A DNA stretch of 64,000 nt from Escherichia marmotae. Its GTDB lineage: Bacteria > Pseudomonadota > Gammaproteobacteria > Enterobacterales > Enterobacteriaceae. The stretch spans positions 1,922,001-1,986,000 of the forward strand of contig NZ_CP025979.1 of the NCBI RefSeq assembly GCF_002900365.1, in the 5' to 3' direction. The position numbers were made by a program, and so were the translations under genes. Below are positions 1 to 8,601 of the stretch, one piece after another (position 1 is the first letter of the stretch; every line of letters starts with the position of its first letter). The notes beneath the pieces are model-generated. The model was given only the letters and a program-made list of their open reading frames with translations, had not been told where the DNA came from and did no database searches.

Positions 1-738
1 GCTTACCGCCGGCGCTGCCCAGACCGCAACCACCGCGTTTATCACCACCAGGAACAGGAAACCACTGTTTTCTGCTTTCTGTACACCACTGGGGATGTAG
101 TCGAGGATTGGACCGATCCCAACCAACGAAATCGCCCAAATCGCCATGCCACCGAAAACGATATAGATGCACGGGTTAAGAATGGCGGTGAATTTATTTA
201 AAACTTTGCCGCCACCGAAGCCAATTCCAACGTTAACCAGCCAAAAAAACAAGAAGGTAATCAGGCCGGGTAGAGAAAGTCCTAACAGAGTGAAATCACC
301 ACCGAGAGTTAAAAACCCCGGCCAGATTTTGCCAATCAGGATCAAGCAGGCCAGTGACCCCGCGTAGCATTGCAGGCCAAACCACATGATAGCGGCAATA
401 CCACCTCTTAATAATCCGGGAAACAGTGCGCCACGTACACCGTAAGAAGCACGCAGGATCATGGCAAATGGTACGCCGTATTTACTGCCCGCCGCACCGT
501 TTAATACCATTACCGCTGCAATAAAAAAGGCACTAAGGATAATTGCCAGCATAATACTAAAGGTAGACAAGCCGAGAATAAAAAAGCCACCTACCATTAC
601 GTAGTTGGGAACGTTATGTACCGACCCCATCCATAAGGTAAAATAGTTAAATGTTTTCCAGGTCCGCTGGTTTTGCGTTTTCGGTAATAGATCTTCGCTA
701 TAGCCACGTTGCTGGAATAGTTTTCTCTGATGTTCCAT
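1..738 (-). CDS. ybbW: Putative allantoin/purine-type permease YbbW (3' end outside window)
   Basis: Only the first 246 codons are present; the reading frame runs off the left edge. The protein opens MEHQRKLFQQRGYSEDLL and then gives long hydrophobic helices broken by Gly/Pro-rich turns, as in the NCS1 family of nucleobase:cation symporters. The wording is almost identical to E. coli YbbW. By context it is thought to import allantoin, because it follows glxR/hyi/gcl on the same strand, but the substrate is inferred from the locus and not from the sequence. The start at 738 follows a purine-rich AAGAGGG. A 197-bp spacer separates it from glxR; I see no gene there. Confidence 0.93.
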   Translation of the reverse strand, partial: MEHQRKLFQQRGYSEDLLPKTQNQRTWKTFNYFTLWMGSVHNVPNYVMVGGFFILGLSTFSIMLAIILSAFFIAAVMVLNGAAGSKYGVPFAMILRASYGVRGALFPGLLRGGIAAIMWFGLQCYAGSLACLILIGKIWPGFLTLGGDFTLLGLSLPGLITFLFFWLVNVGIGFGGGKVLNKFTAILNPCIYIVFGGMAIWAISLVGIGPILDYIPSGVQKAENSGFLFLVVINAVVAVWAAPAVS

Positions 739-935
739 AAATCCCTCTTAATTTCACGTATTGAATAACGCTGTTTTAATCTAGCTATGAGGAACTAATA
801 AAATAAAAAATAGATTTAATACTGAAGCAACATCGTTGGCTGCTTTCTTTTTTTACTGCAGGCCGAATCAATTATTTGATATCGGCCATTATTCATTGCG
901 GGCATCGTAGCTTCATCAGCCATGATGCTCATTTA

Positions 936-1814
936 TCAGGCCAGTTTATGATTCGCCATTAATTCCAGCGCCTGCACTAACGCAGAGTGATCCAACTGGC
1001 TGCCGCCGTTTGCTGCACAGGTATTAAATAATTCCTGGCAGGTCGCGGTGTTTGGCAGATTCAGCGCCAGCGCTTTCGCACTTTGTAGCGCCAGGTTGAG
1101 ATCTTTCTGGTGCAGAGCGATTTTGAAGCCCGGATTAAAGGTGCGTTTAATCATACGCTCTCCGTGAACTTCCAGAATGCGCGAGGAAGCAAAGCCGCCC
1201 ATCAACGCCTGACGCACACGCACAGGATCAGCACCGGCTTTCGAAGCAAACAACAGGGCTTCAGAAACCGCTTCAATATTGAGCGCCACGATAATCTGGT
1301 TCGCCACTTTGCAGGTTTGACCGTCGCCGTTACCGCCCACGAGGGTGATATTTTTACCGAGCAGTTCAAACAGCGGTTTCACGCGTTCAAATACCGCTTC
1401 GTCACCGCCAACCATAATTGACAACGTCCCTTCACGCGCGCCAATTTCACCGCCGGAAACGGGCGCATCGAGATAATCACCACCCAGTTCATTTACCTGA
1501 CGAGCAAAACGTTTAGTTTCAATCGGTGAAATAGAACTCATATCAACAATGGTTTTGCCCTTCAGCGCAGCTTTAGTACAGCCATTGTCACCAAACAGAA
1601 CCTCTTCAACGTGCGGCGTATCCGGCACCATAATAAAAATGATGTCGGCAGCGTCCGTTACCTGGCGCGCGGTTTCGACATTAACGGCACCGAGTGACAG
1701 TAATTCATCAGCAACCGGTCCAATGGTCGTGACATGTAATTGATGACCGGCACGCGCCAGATTAATGGCCATCGGGGTGCCCATAATGCCTAAGCCAATA
1801 AATCCCAGTTTCAT
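936..1814 (-). CDS. glxR: Tartronate semialdehyde reductase 2
   Basis: 292 residues, the usual length. It reduces tartronate semialdehyde to D-glycerate with NAD(P)H, the last step of the glyoxylate branch that disposes of allantoin carbon. The N-terminal Rossmann motif GLGIMG (residues 7-12) binds the cofactor. The substrate-binding signature DAPVSGG and the conserved lysine of CKVANQ mark the beta-hydroxyacid dehydrogenase family. It lies downstream of hyi and gcl on the same strand, matching the gcl-hyi-glxR operon order of E. coli. The frame is intact. Confidence 0.96.
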   Translation of the reverse strand: MKLGFIGLGIMGTPMAINLARAGHQLHVTTIGPVADELLSLGAVNVETARQVTDAADIIFIMVPDTPHVEEVLFGDNGCTKAALKGKTIVDMSSISPIETKRFARQVNELGGDYLDAPVSGGEIGAREGTLSIMVGGDEAVFERVKPLFELLGKNITLVGGNGDGQTCKVANQIIVALNIEAVSEALLFASKAGADPVRVRQALMGGFASSRILEVHGERMIKRTFNPGFKIALHQKDLNLALQSAKALALNLPNTATCQELFNTCAANGGSQLDHSALVQALELMANHKLA

Positions 1815-1913
1815 AATTAACCTCTTTTAAATGTCGCCATTCCTGAATTCAGACAACACGATCCCCTGCCGATGTTGCGGCCTAAAAAAGCATTGTCTGA
1901 ACAGCGTTACGTT

Positions 1914-2690
1914 TTAACGGTACGGTTCCATCCAGCGTAAACCGGCTTCCGTAGTGGTTTGGGGTTTATATTCACACCCAACCCAACCGTTGTAGTCAGA
2001 ATTTTCAATTACCGTAAAGAGATAATCGTAATTAATTTCTCCGGTTCCTGGTTCGCCGCGATGTGGATTATCTGCAATTTGCAGATGACCAATTTTATCG
2101 GCCCATTGGGTTATGGTATTGGTTAATTCACCTTCCATCCGTTGCATATGATAAATGTCATACTGGATTTTTACATTGCAGCAGCCAACATCTTCAATCA
2201 GTTTCAGTGCCTGCTGAGTTCCGGTGAGATGAAAACCAGGAATATCGAAATGGTTGATTGGCTCAATCAATAATAAAATATCTTCTTTCATCAGCATATT
2301 CGCGGCATAACGCAGATTTTCCACAAGCGTTGCGTGAATCTGTTCACTGCTGAAACCTGCTGGTGTTTTCCCGACCAGACAGTTAACTTTTTTATTACCC
2401 AGCGCACGGGCATAACGAATCGCTGCTGCTACGCCATCACGAAACTCTTCTTCACGCCCTGGAATACAGGCAATACCCCGCTCGCCTGCCGCCCAGTCAC
2501 CCGCCGGTAAATTATGCAGCGTATGTTCAAGTTTATTACTCGCCAGTACCTGTTTTAATTCTTCAATGTCATAGTCATAAGGAAACATAAATTCAACACC
2601 GCGAAAACCACACTGAGCGGCTTTCTCAAAACGGCTGAGAAAATCATATTCGCCAAATAACATCGATAAATTAGCAGAGAAACGTAACAT
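1914..2690 (-). CDS. hyi: Hydroxypyruvate isomerase
   Basis: 258 residues, an intact TIM-barrel protein of the xylose-isomerase-like superfamily. It interconverts hydroxypyruvate and tartronate semialdehyde, linking gcl and glxR. Visible family signatures are the metal/substrate segment LLIEPINHFDIPGF in the middle and GCEYKP near the C-terminus, each contributing a conserved glutamate. It starts 12 bp after the gcl stop, so the two are almost certainly co-transcribed. The start ATG at 2690 is preceded by AAGGGAGAT, a good ribosome-binding site. Confidence 0.95.
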   Translation of the reverse strand: MLRFSANLSMLFGEYDFLSRFEKAAQCGFRGVEFMFPYDYDIEELKQVLASNKLEHTLHNLPAGDWAAGERGIACIPGREEEFRDGVAAAIRYARALGNKKVNCLVGKTPAGFSSEQIHATLVENLRYAANMLMKEDILLLIEPINHFDIPGFHLTGTQQALKLIEDVGCCNVKIQYDIYHMQRMEGELTNTITQWADKIGHLQIADNPHRGEPGTGEINYDYLFTVIENSDYNGWVGCEYKPQTTTEAGLRWMEPYR

Positions 2691-2702
2691 TATTTATCTC
2701 CC

Positions 2703-4484
2703 TTATTCATAGTGCATGAAACAGGTTTCCGTCGGTGCGTCCACTGCGTTATCCGCAATATCTTCAAATTCCATGACGTTATCCAGTTCACTGCCCATCG
2801 AAATATTAGTCACACGCTCCAGCATAATTTCCACTACCACCGGAACACGGTACTGATTCATTAAAGCTTTCGCCTGTTCAAAGGCCGGAGAAATATCTTC
2901 CGGTTTGAAGACGCGAATGGCTTTACAACCCAAACCTTCCGCCACTTTTACGTGGTCAACGCCATAACCGTTCACATCACTGGAGTTAATATTTTCGAAC
3001 GCGAGCTGTACGCAGTAATCCATATCAAATGCACGCTGCGACTGGCGAATCAGACCGAGATAGGCGTTATTGACCAGCACATGGATGTACGGAATGTTGA
3101 ACTGTGCGCCAACGGCTAACTCTTCAATCAGGAACTGGAAGTCGAAGTCACCGGAAATCGCCACCACATTACGCTCTGGATCAGCCGCACACACGCCCAG
3201 CGCCGCCGGAATGGTCCAGCCCAGCGGGCCTGCCTGACCACAGTTGATCCAGTGACGGTCTTTAAAGACATGCAGCATTTGTGCAGCGGCAATTTGCGAC
3301 AGACCAATAGTGGTGACATAGCAAACATCGCGTCCAAAGGCTTTGTTCATCTCTTCATACACGCGCTGCGGTTTCACCGGCACGTTGTCGAAGTGGGTTT
3401 TGCGCAGCAGAGTGCGTTTGCGCTGCTGGCACTCTGCAACCCACTCTTTACGACAAGGCAGACGCCCGGCTTTTTGCATCTCCTGCGCCACTTCAACCAG
3501 CAGCATCAGCGCCGCTTTAGCGTCAGAGACAATACCCAGATCCGGACACAGCACGCGGCCAATTTGTGTCGGCTCAATATCGATGTGGACGATTTTGCGC
3601 CCTTCGGTGTATTTCTCTACCGAACCGGTATGACGGTTGGCAAAACGGTTACCAATACCAAACACCATGTCGGACGCCAGCAACGTTGCGTTACCGTAGC
3701 GATGCGCGGTTTGCAGCCCCACCATCCCGGCCATCAGTTCGTGATCGTCCGGAATACAGCCCCAGCCCATCAGCGTTGGGATCACCGGAACACTGGTCAG
3801 TTCAGCAAACTGTTGTAACAGCGCCGCGGCATCGGCGTTGATTACCCCGCCCCCGGCAACAATCACCGGACGTTCGGCCTGAATTAACATTTCTACCGCT
3901 TTTTCGATCTGCATACGGCTGGCAGCAGGTTTGTAGGCCGGCAGCGGTTCGTACATGTCAGGATCAAACTCGATTTCCGCAACCTGAACGTCGAACGGTA
4001 AATCCACCAGTACCGGCCCCGGACGACCAGAACGCATCAGGTGAAATGCCTGTTGCAGCACACGAGGCACCAGCGCCGCTTCACGTACAGTAACCGCCAT
4101 TTTACTGACCGGTTTGGCGATAGCTTCGATATCCACCGCCTGGAAATCTTCTTTATGCAGACGAGCGCGCGGAGCCTGACCGGTAATACACAAAATAGGA
4201 ATGGAATCAGCAGAAGCAGAATAGAGCGCGGTGATCATGTCCGTGCCCGCAGGCCCGGAAGTCCCCAAACAAACGCCGATATTCCCTGCCGTTGCGCGGG
4301 TATAGCCTTCCGCCATGTGCGACGCACCTTCTACGTGACGCGCCAGGATGTGACGAATACCGCCGTGCTTACGCATCGCTGAATAGAAAGGGTTGATTGC
4401 TGCTCCCGGAACGCCGAAGGCGGTGGTGATACCTTCTTTCTCCAGCACATACATTGCCGCGTCAACGGCTCTCATTTTTGCCAT
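2703..4484 (-). CDS. gcl: Glyoxylate carboligase
   Basis: Condenses two glyoxylates to tartronate semialdehyde and CO2, using thiamine diphosphate, FAD and Mg2+. I place the start at 4484 (MAKMRAVDAAMY), giving 593 residues, the family length. A longer frame begins 30 codons upstream, but it would run through the AllR operator and promoter, and a clear AGAGGTAGGA ribosome-binding site precedes 4484. Val51 in ARHVEGA replaces the catalytic glutamate found in other ThDP enzymes, a hallmark of Gcl. The C-terminal GDFDFQF...LVNN segment is the ThDP-binding motif. First gene of the gcl-hyi-glxR run, with the AllR-type operator just upstream. Confidence 0.96.
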   Translation of the reverse strand: MAKMRAVDAAMYVLEKEGITTAFGVPGAAINPFYSAMRKHGGIRHILARHVEGASHMAEGYTRATAGNIGVCLGTSGPAGTDMITALYSASADSIPILCITGQAPRARLHKEDFQAVDIEAIAKPVSKMAVTVREAALVPRVLQQAFHLMRSGRPGPVLVDLPFDVQVAEIEFDPDMYEPLPAYKPAASRMQIEKAVEMLIQAERPVIVAGGGVINADAAALLQQFAELTSVPVIPTLMGWGCIPDDHELMAGMVGLQTAHRYGNATLLASDMVFGIGNRFANRHTGSVEKYTEGRKIVHIDIEPTQIGRVLCPDLGIVSDAKAALMLLVEVAQEMQKAGRLPCRKEWVAECQQRKRTLLRKTHFDNVPVKPQRVYEEMNKAFGRDVCYVTTIGLSQIAAAQMLHVFKDRHWINCGQAGPLGWTIPAALGVCAADPERNVVAISGDFDFQFLIEELAVGAQFNIPYIHVLVNNAYLGLIRQSQRAFDMDYCVQLAFENINSSDVNGYGVDHVKVAEGLGCKAIRVFKPEDISPAFEQAKALMNQYRVPVVVEIMLERVTNISMGSELDNVMEFEDIADNAVDAPTETCFMHYE

Positions 4485-4503
4485 TTTATTCCTACCTCTA
4501 TTA

Positions 4504-4522
4504 GTTGGAAAAATTTTCCAAC
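4504..4522. promoter_or_regulatory. AllR-type operator in the gcl promoter
   Basis: GTTGGAAAAATTTTCCAAC is a near-perfect 19-bp dyad 20 bp upstream of the gcl start. It has the TTGGAA...TTCCAA architecture of known AllR operators, and a related dyad occurs in the allA-allS spacer. AllR is expected to repress here until glyoxylate or allantoin binds it. Site identity is inferred from motif and position. Confidence 0.8.
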
Positions 4523-4536
4523 TTTCATTTTTTGTC

Positions 4537-4561
4537 AAAAAAACCCGCTCCGCAGAGCGGG
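4537..4561 (-). terminator. Rho-independent terminator of allR
   Basis: On the minus strand an 18-nt stem-loop, CCCGCTCTGCGGAGCGGG, is followed at once by seven T residues. It lies 12 bp beyond the allR stop and before the gcl operator, so it separates allR transcription from the gcl operon. Confidence 0.85.
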
Positions 4562-4573
4562 ATGCGACAGACA

Positions 4574-5389
4574 CTATGGATGTGCTTTCAGTCCCAACGC
4601 CGTACTAATATCGCGGGCGGTGTCTCTGACCAGCTCACCCTGGCTGACAAAACGATCTTCTGTCAGTCGTGATGAAGGCCCGGAGATAGAGATAGCGGCA
4701 ACAACACTACCTACATCGTCGTAAATTGCTGAAGCTATGCAATTCAGGCCTACAACATGCTCTTCTTTATCTACGGTATAGCCCAGTTCACGCGCTTGTT
4801 CCAGGTCCTTCAGCAAGGTGGGCATATCCACAAGCGTCGTTGGCGTAAACTGCTGCAAACCGGTTTGCAGGATGATGCTCATCAGCTCCTCTTCCGCCAG
4901 CGGATAAAGCAGCGCCTTGCCTGCGCCGGAAGCATGTAACGGCAGACGACTGCCCAGCGGCGCGCACATCCTGACCATCGATTTACACTCTAACTGACCA
5001 ATTAAAACCGCTTCATTGCCGTTACGAATTGCGACATTGACCGTCTCGCCGGAAAGCAACATCAGGCGGCGCATAAACGGCCCGGCAACGGAGAGGACAT
5101 CGCGGTTATGGATATACGCCGCGCCGACGTTAAAGACACCTAATCCTATATGCCACCAGCCTAACTGACTGTCCTGATAGACAAAATCCGCTGCCTGTAA
5201 AACCTTCAGCAAGCGAAAGGTCGTTGAGAGCGGCAAATCCAGATTGAGAGAAATATCGCTAACCGATGAACTTCCCCCACTTTTTTCCAGATATTGCAGG
5301 ATCGCAATTCCCCGTTCTAACGCCTGTGCGCCCTTCTGTGCCACAGGCTCTGCCTGTCCTGGCCTGCCGCGCCGTCTAACTTCCGTCAT
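4574..5389 (-). CDS. allR: Transcriptional repressor of the allantoin/glyoxylate regulon, IclR family
   Basis: 271 residues, intact and essentially identical to E. coli AllR as I remember it. An N-terminal winged helix-turn-helix (roughly residues 20-80, including [20 protein letters not shown]) is followed by the IclR effector domain, which in AllR senses glyoxylate. It represses gcl and the allA/allS region. The basic N-terminus ([11 protein letters not shown]) is typical. Since allS is broken in this genome (see 6179-7105), AllR is the regulator left intact here. Confidence 0.96.
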
Positions 5390-5466
5390 ACCTACGTTAA
5401 CTCCGACCTACAAGTGAGCATAAACAATGAACAATTAGTTTATCTTATGCAAGTCGGTTCCAGGCG

Positions 5467-5949
5467 TCACGCAAAACAGAGTTCCTGTTCAGGAATACTT
5501 TCGACATCACAGTTGTCACTGCCGCCGCGATCGATGGTCAGAAAATCGGTAACCTGCTGCCAGGCGAAAAGCGGATGGTGCCAGACATTACGATGGTAAT
5601 TCACCCCCTGCTCACCGTTGGTGATAAACGCCCGCAGCGTTGACAGATCTGGGGTTTCATCACCTGACGCCACGACCACCACAAACCCTTCCCCTTTCAA
5701 CGGAATAAATGCCTGGGTGCCCAACGGATGGCGTTCGAGTTCGTGGATGGTCAGCGGCAGATTCGCCGGTTGCGCGCGGTTAATGCTGATAAGCGTCCGG
5801 TCTTGCTCAAGAATCTCAACGAGCGCCAAATCGTGATAACGCTCCACCAGTCCATTGTTTATATGGAAAAAATCCCGTTGCTGCGTTTCGATAACGTCGC
5901 CATAAGCACTGAAGGCTTCCTGACTTAACGGTAATACCTGAAGTTTCAT
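5467..5949 (-). CDS. allA: Ureidoglycolate lyase
   Basis: 160 residues, full length. It splits ureidoglycolate into glyoxylate and urea, feeding gcl. The cupin-like fold is marked by RHPLGTQAFIPL and NYHRNVWHHPLFAW, whose histidines belong to the active-site region. Divergent from allS across an intergenic region with an AllR-type dyad. A few substitutions relative to K-12 (for example KGEGFVVVVASGDETPD) look like allelic variation. Confidence 0.95.
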   Translation of the reverse strand: MKLQVLPLSQEAFSAYGDVIETQQRDFFHINNGLVERYHDLALVEILEQDRTLISINRAQPANLPLTIHELERHPLGTQAFIPLKGEGFVVVVASGDETPDLSTLRAFITNGEQGVNYHRNVWHHPLFAWQQVTDFLTIDRGGSDNCDVESIPEQELCFA

Positions 5950-6054
5950 CTTTTTGTCCTTGTAACATAATTCCGTTCAACCACCGCCGACCGGTCAGCC
6001 AGGTTTCAATAACAGGCAATCTAAAACCTTAAGAGAACAACATCAATACAAAAG

Positions 6055-6071
6055 TTGGAATATTTTTCCAA
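6055..6071. promoter_or_regulatory. AllR-type operator between allA and allS
   Basis: TTGGAATATTTTTCCAA has TTGGAA/TTCCAA half-sites separated by 5 bp, like the gcl operator. It sits 106 bp upstream of the allA start and 107 bp upstream of allS, so it can serve both divergent promoters. Confidence 0.7.
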
Positions 6072-6178
6072 AACCAGATTTAGTCCACAAATCACGCAGG
6101 GTTATCATGTGAAAATACAGGTAAATCAAAGGACAGGAAAATCACGCAACTTGCTGATTTAAATTGGGATACCTGAAG

Positions 6179-7105
6179 ATGTTTGATCCAGAAACCTTGC
6201 GAACTTTTATTGCTGTTGCTGAAACAGGAAGTTTTTCAAAAGCGGCTGAACGATTATGTAAAACCACGGCGACTATCAGTTATCGCATTAAACTTCTGGA
6301 AGAGAATACCGGGGTGGCGTTGTTTTTCCGCACGACTCGCAGCGTGACGTTGACAGCGGCAGGCGAGCATCTGCTTTGTCAGGCCAGAGACTGGCTGAGC
6401 TGGCTGGAAAGTATGCCCAGCGAGCTGCAACAGGTGAATGATGGCGTGGAACGCCAGGTGAATATCGTCATCAACAACCTGCTCTACAACCCCCAGGCCG
6501 TCGCCCAACTGCTGGCGTGGCTGAATGAACGTTATCCCTTTACCCAGTTTCACATCTCCCGACAAATCTATATGGGTGTCTGGGATTCGCTATTGTACGA
6601 AGGCTTTTCCCTGGCTATCGGCGTCACGGGGACCGAAGCACTGGCAAATACTTTTAGCCTTGATCCTTTAGGTTCGGTGCAATGGCGCTTTGTTATCGCG
6701 GCGGATCATCCGCTGGCGAACGTTGAAGAGCCGCTAACAGAAGCGCAGTTACGGCGCTTTCCGGCGGTCAATATTGAAGACAGCGCCCGAACCTTAACCA
6801 AACGCGTCGCCTAGCGTTTGCCGGGACAAAAGGAAATTATTGTTCCTGATATGGAAACGAAAATCGCCGCCCATCTGGCGGGCGTTGGCATTGGTTTTTT
6901 GCCAAAATCACTTTGCCAGTCGATGATTGATAATCAACAACTGGTCAGCCGGGTCATCCCGACGATGCGCCCTCCTTCGCCATTAAGTCTGGCATGGCGC
7001 AAGTTTGGCAGCGGCAAAGCGGTGGAAGATATTGTGACCTTGTTTACCCAGCGCAGGCCGGAAATCAGCGGTTTTTTAGAAATTTTCGGCAACCCACGTA
7101 GTTAA
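6179..7105 (+). pseudogene. allS: allS, LysR-type activator interrupted by an amber codon
   Basis: The 308-codon AllS frame is intact except that codon 212 is TAG (6812-6814) where I expect TGG: ...TLTKRVA-stop-RLPGQKEIIVP. Both halves stay in the same frame, so this is a single nonsense substitution and not an indel. AllS normally activates the allDCE genes for anaerobic allantoin use; its N-terminal helix-turn-helix (SFSKAAERLCKTTATISYRI) is preserved. The product would be 211 residues, lacking the C-terminal half of the effector domain. I chose the ATG at 6179 (MFDPETLRTF); an in-frame ATG lies 5 codons upstream. Amber suppression could restore it, but inactivity is more likely. Confidence 0.92.
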
Positions 7106-7173
7106 AAATCAAGTTTCCTTGCGCGTTGGCGCGTAAAATAGCGCGCAAGCTGATTTGAGGTTCACTTTTTACT

Positions 7174-8268
7174 ATGCAAGAGAGATACACGGAACAGGAC
7201 TATCGTGCCCTGCTGATTGCTGATACGCCCATTATTGATGTTCGTGCCCCCATCGAGTTTGAGCAAGGCGCAATGCCCGCCGCTATCAACCTGCCGTTAA
7301 TGAATAACGATGAACGCGCCGCCGTTGGCACCTGCTATAAACAGCAAGGATCAGAGGCGGCGCTGGCGTTGGGGCATAAACTGGTGGCGGGTGAAATTCG
7401 TCAGCATCGCATGGACGCCTGGCGGGCAGCGTGCCTGCAAAATCCACAAGGTATTCTCTGCTGCGCCCGCGGCGGTCAACGTTCACATATTGTGCAACGC
7501 TGGCTGCATGACGCAGGGATTGATTATCCGCTGGTGGAAGGCGGTTATAAGGCACTGCGCCAGACCGCGATTCAGGCGACCATTGAACTGTCAAAAAAAC
7601 CGATAGTGCTGATTGGCGGTTGTACCGGCAGCGGCAAAACGCTGTTAGTGCAACAGCAACCGAACGGTGTTGATCTGGAAGGGCTGGCTCGCCATCGTGG
7701 TTCTGCTTTTGGTCGCACGTTACAACCACAACTTAGCCAGGCGAGTTTTGAAAACCTGCTGGCCGCCGAAATGCTAAAAACCGACGCCCGTCAGGATCTG
7801 CACCTGTGGGTGCTGGAAGATGAAAGCCGGATGATTGGTTCAAATCACCTTCCGGAATGTCTGCGCGAGCGAATGACCCAGGCGGCGATTGCGGTGGTGG
7901 AAGACCCGTTTGAGATCCGTCTTGAACGCCTGAACGAAGAGTATTTCCTGCGTATGCATCATGATTTTACCCATGCATATGGTGAAGAACAGGGCTGGCA
8001 AGAGTATTGCGAGTACCTGCATCATGGGCTTTCAGCAATTAAGCGTCGGCTGGGATTACAGCGCTATAACGAACTGGCGGCACGGCTGGATGCGGCGCTG
8101 ACAACGCAACTCGCAACCGGCAGCACCGACGGTCATATGGCCTGGCTGGTGCCGCTGCTTGAAGAGTATTACGACCCGATGTATCGCTATCAGCTTGAGA
8201 AAAAAGCGGAAAAAGTTGTCTTTCGCGGTGAGTGGGCGGAAGTGATGGAGTGGGTGAAGGCGCAGTGA
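7174..8268 (+). CDS. selU: tRNA 2-selenouridine synthase
   Basis: 364 residues, full length (older name ybbB). It converts 2-thiouridine to 2-selenouridine at the wobble base of Glu, Gln and Lys tRNAs using selenophosphate, by way of a geranylated intermediate. The N-terminal rhodanese domain carries the catalytic Cys97 in LCCARGGQRS; the second half begins with the P-loop GGCTGSGKT (residues 148-156). It stands alone between allS and a BIME array. In K-12 the rhsD element follows; here it does not. Confidence 0.95.
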   Translation: MQERYTEQDYRALLIADTPIIDVRAPIEFEQGAMPAAINLPLMNNDERAAVGTCYKQQGSEAALALGHKLVAGEIRQHRMDAWRAACLQNPQGILCCARGGQRSHIVQRWLHDAGIDYPLVEGGYKALRQTAIQATIELSKKPIVLIGGCTGSGKTLLVQQQPNGVDLEGLARHRGSAFGRTLQPQLSQASFENLLAAEMLKTDARQDLHLWVLEDESRMIGSNHLPECLRERMTQAAIAVVEDPFEIRLERLNEEYFLRMHHDFTHAYGEEQGWQEYCEYLHHGLSAIKRRLGLQRYNELAARLDAALTTQLATGSTDGHMAWLVPLLEEYYDPMYRYQLEKKAEKVVFRGEWAEVMEWVKAQ

Positions 8269-8296
8269 TGGGCGGCATTCTGTGCGCGTTGTTCAT

Positions 8297-8590
<294 letters not shown>

Positions 8591-8601
8591 AACGCCTCTC
8601 A

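Noticed and set aside
6818..7105. Separate 95-residue gene after the allS stop
   Set aside because: It is the in-frame continuation of AllS after a nonsense codon and has no start signal of its own.
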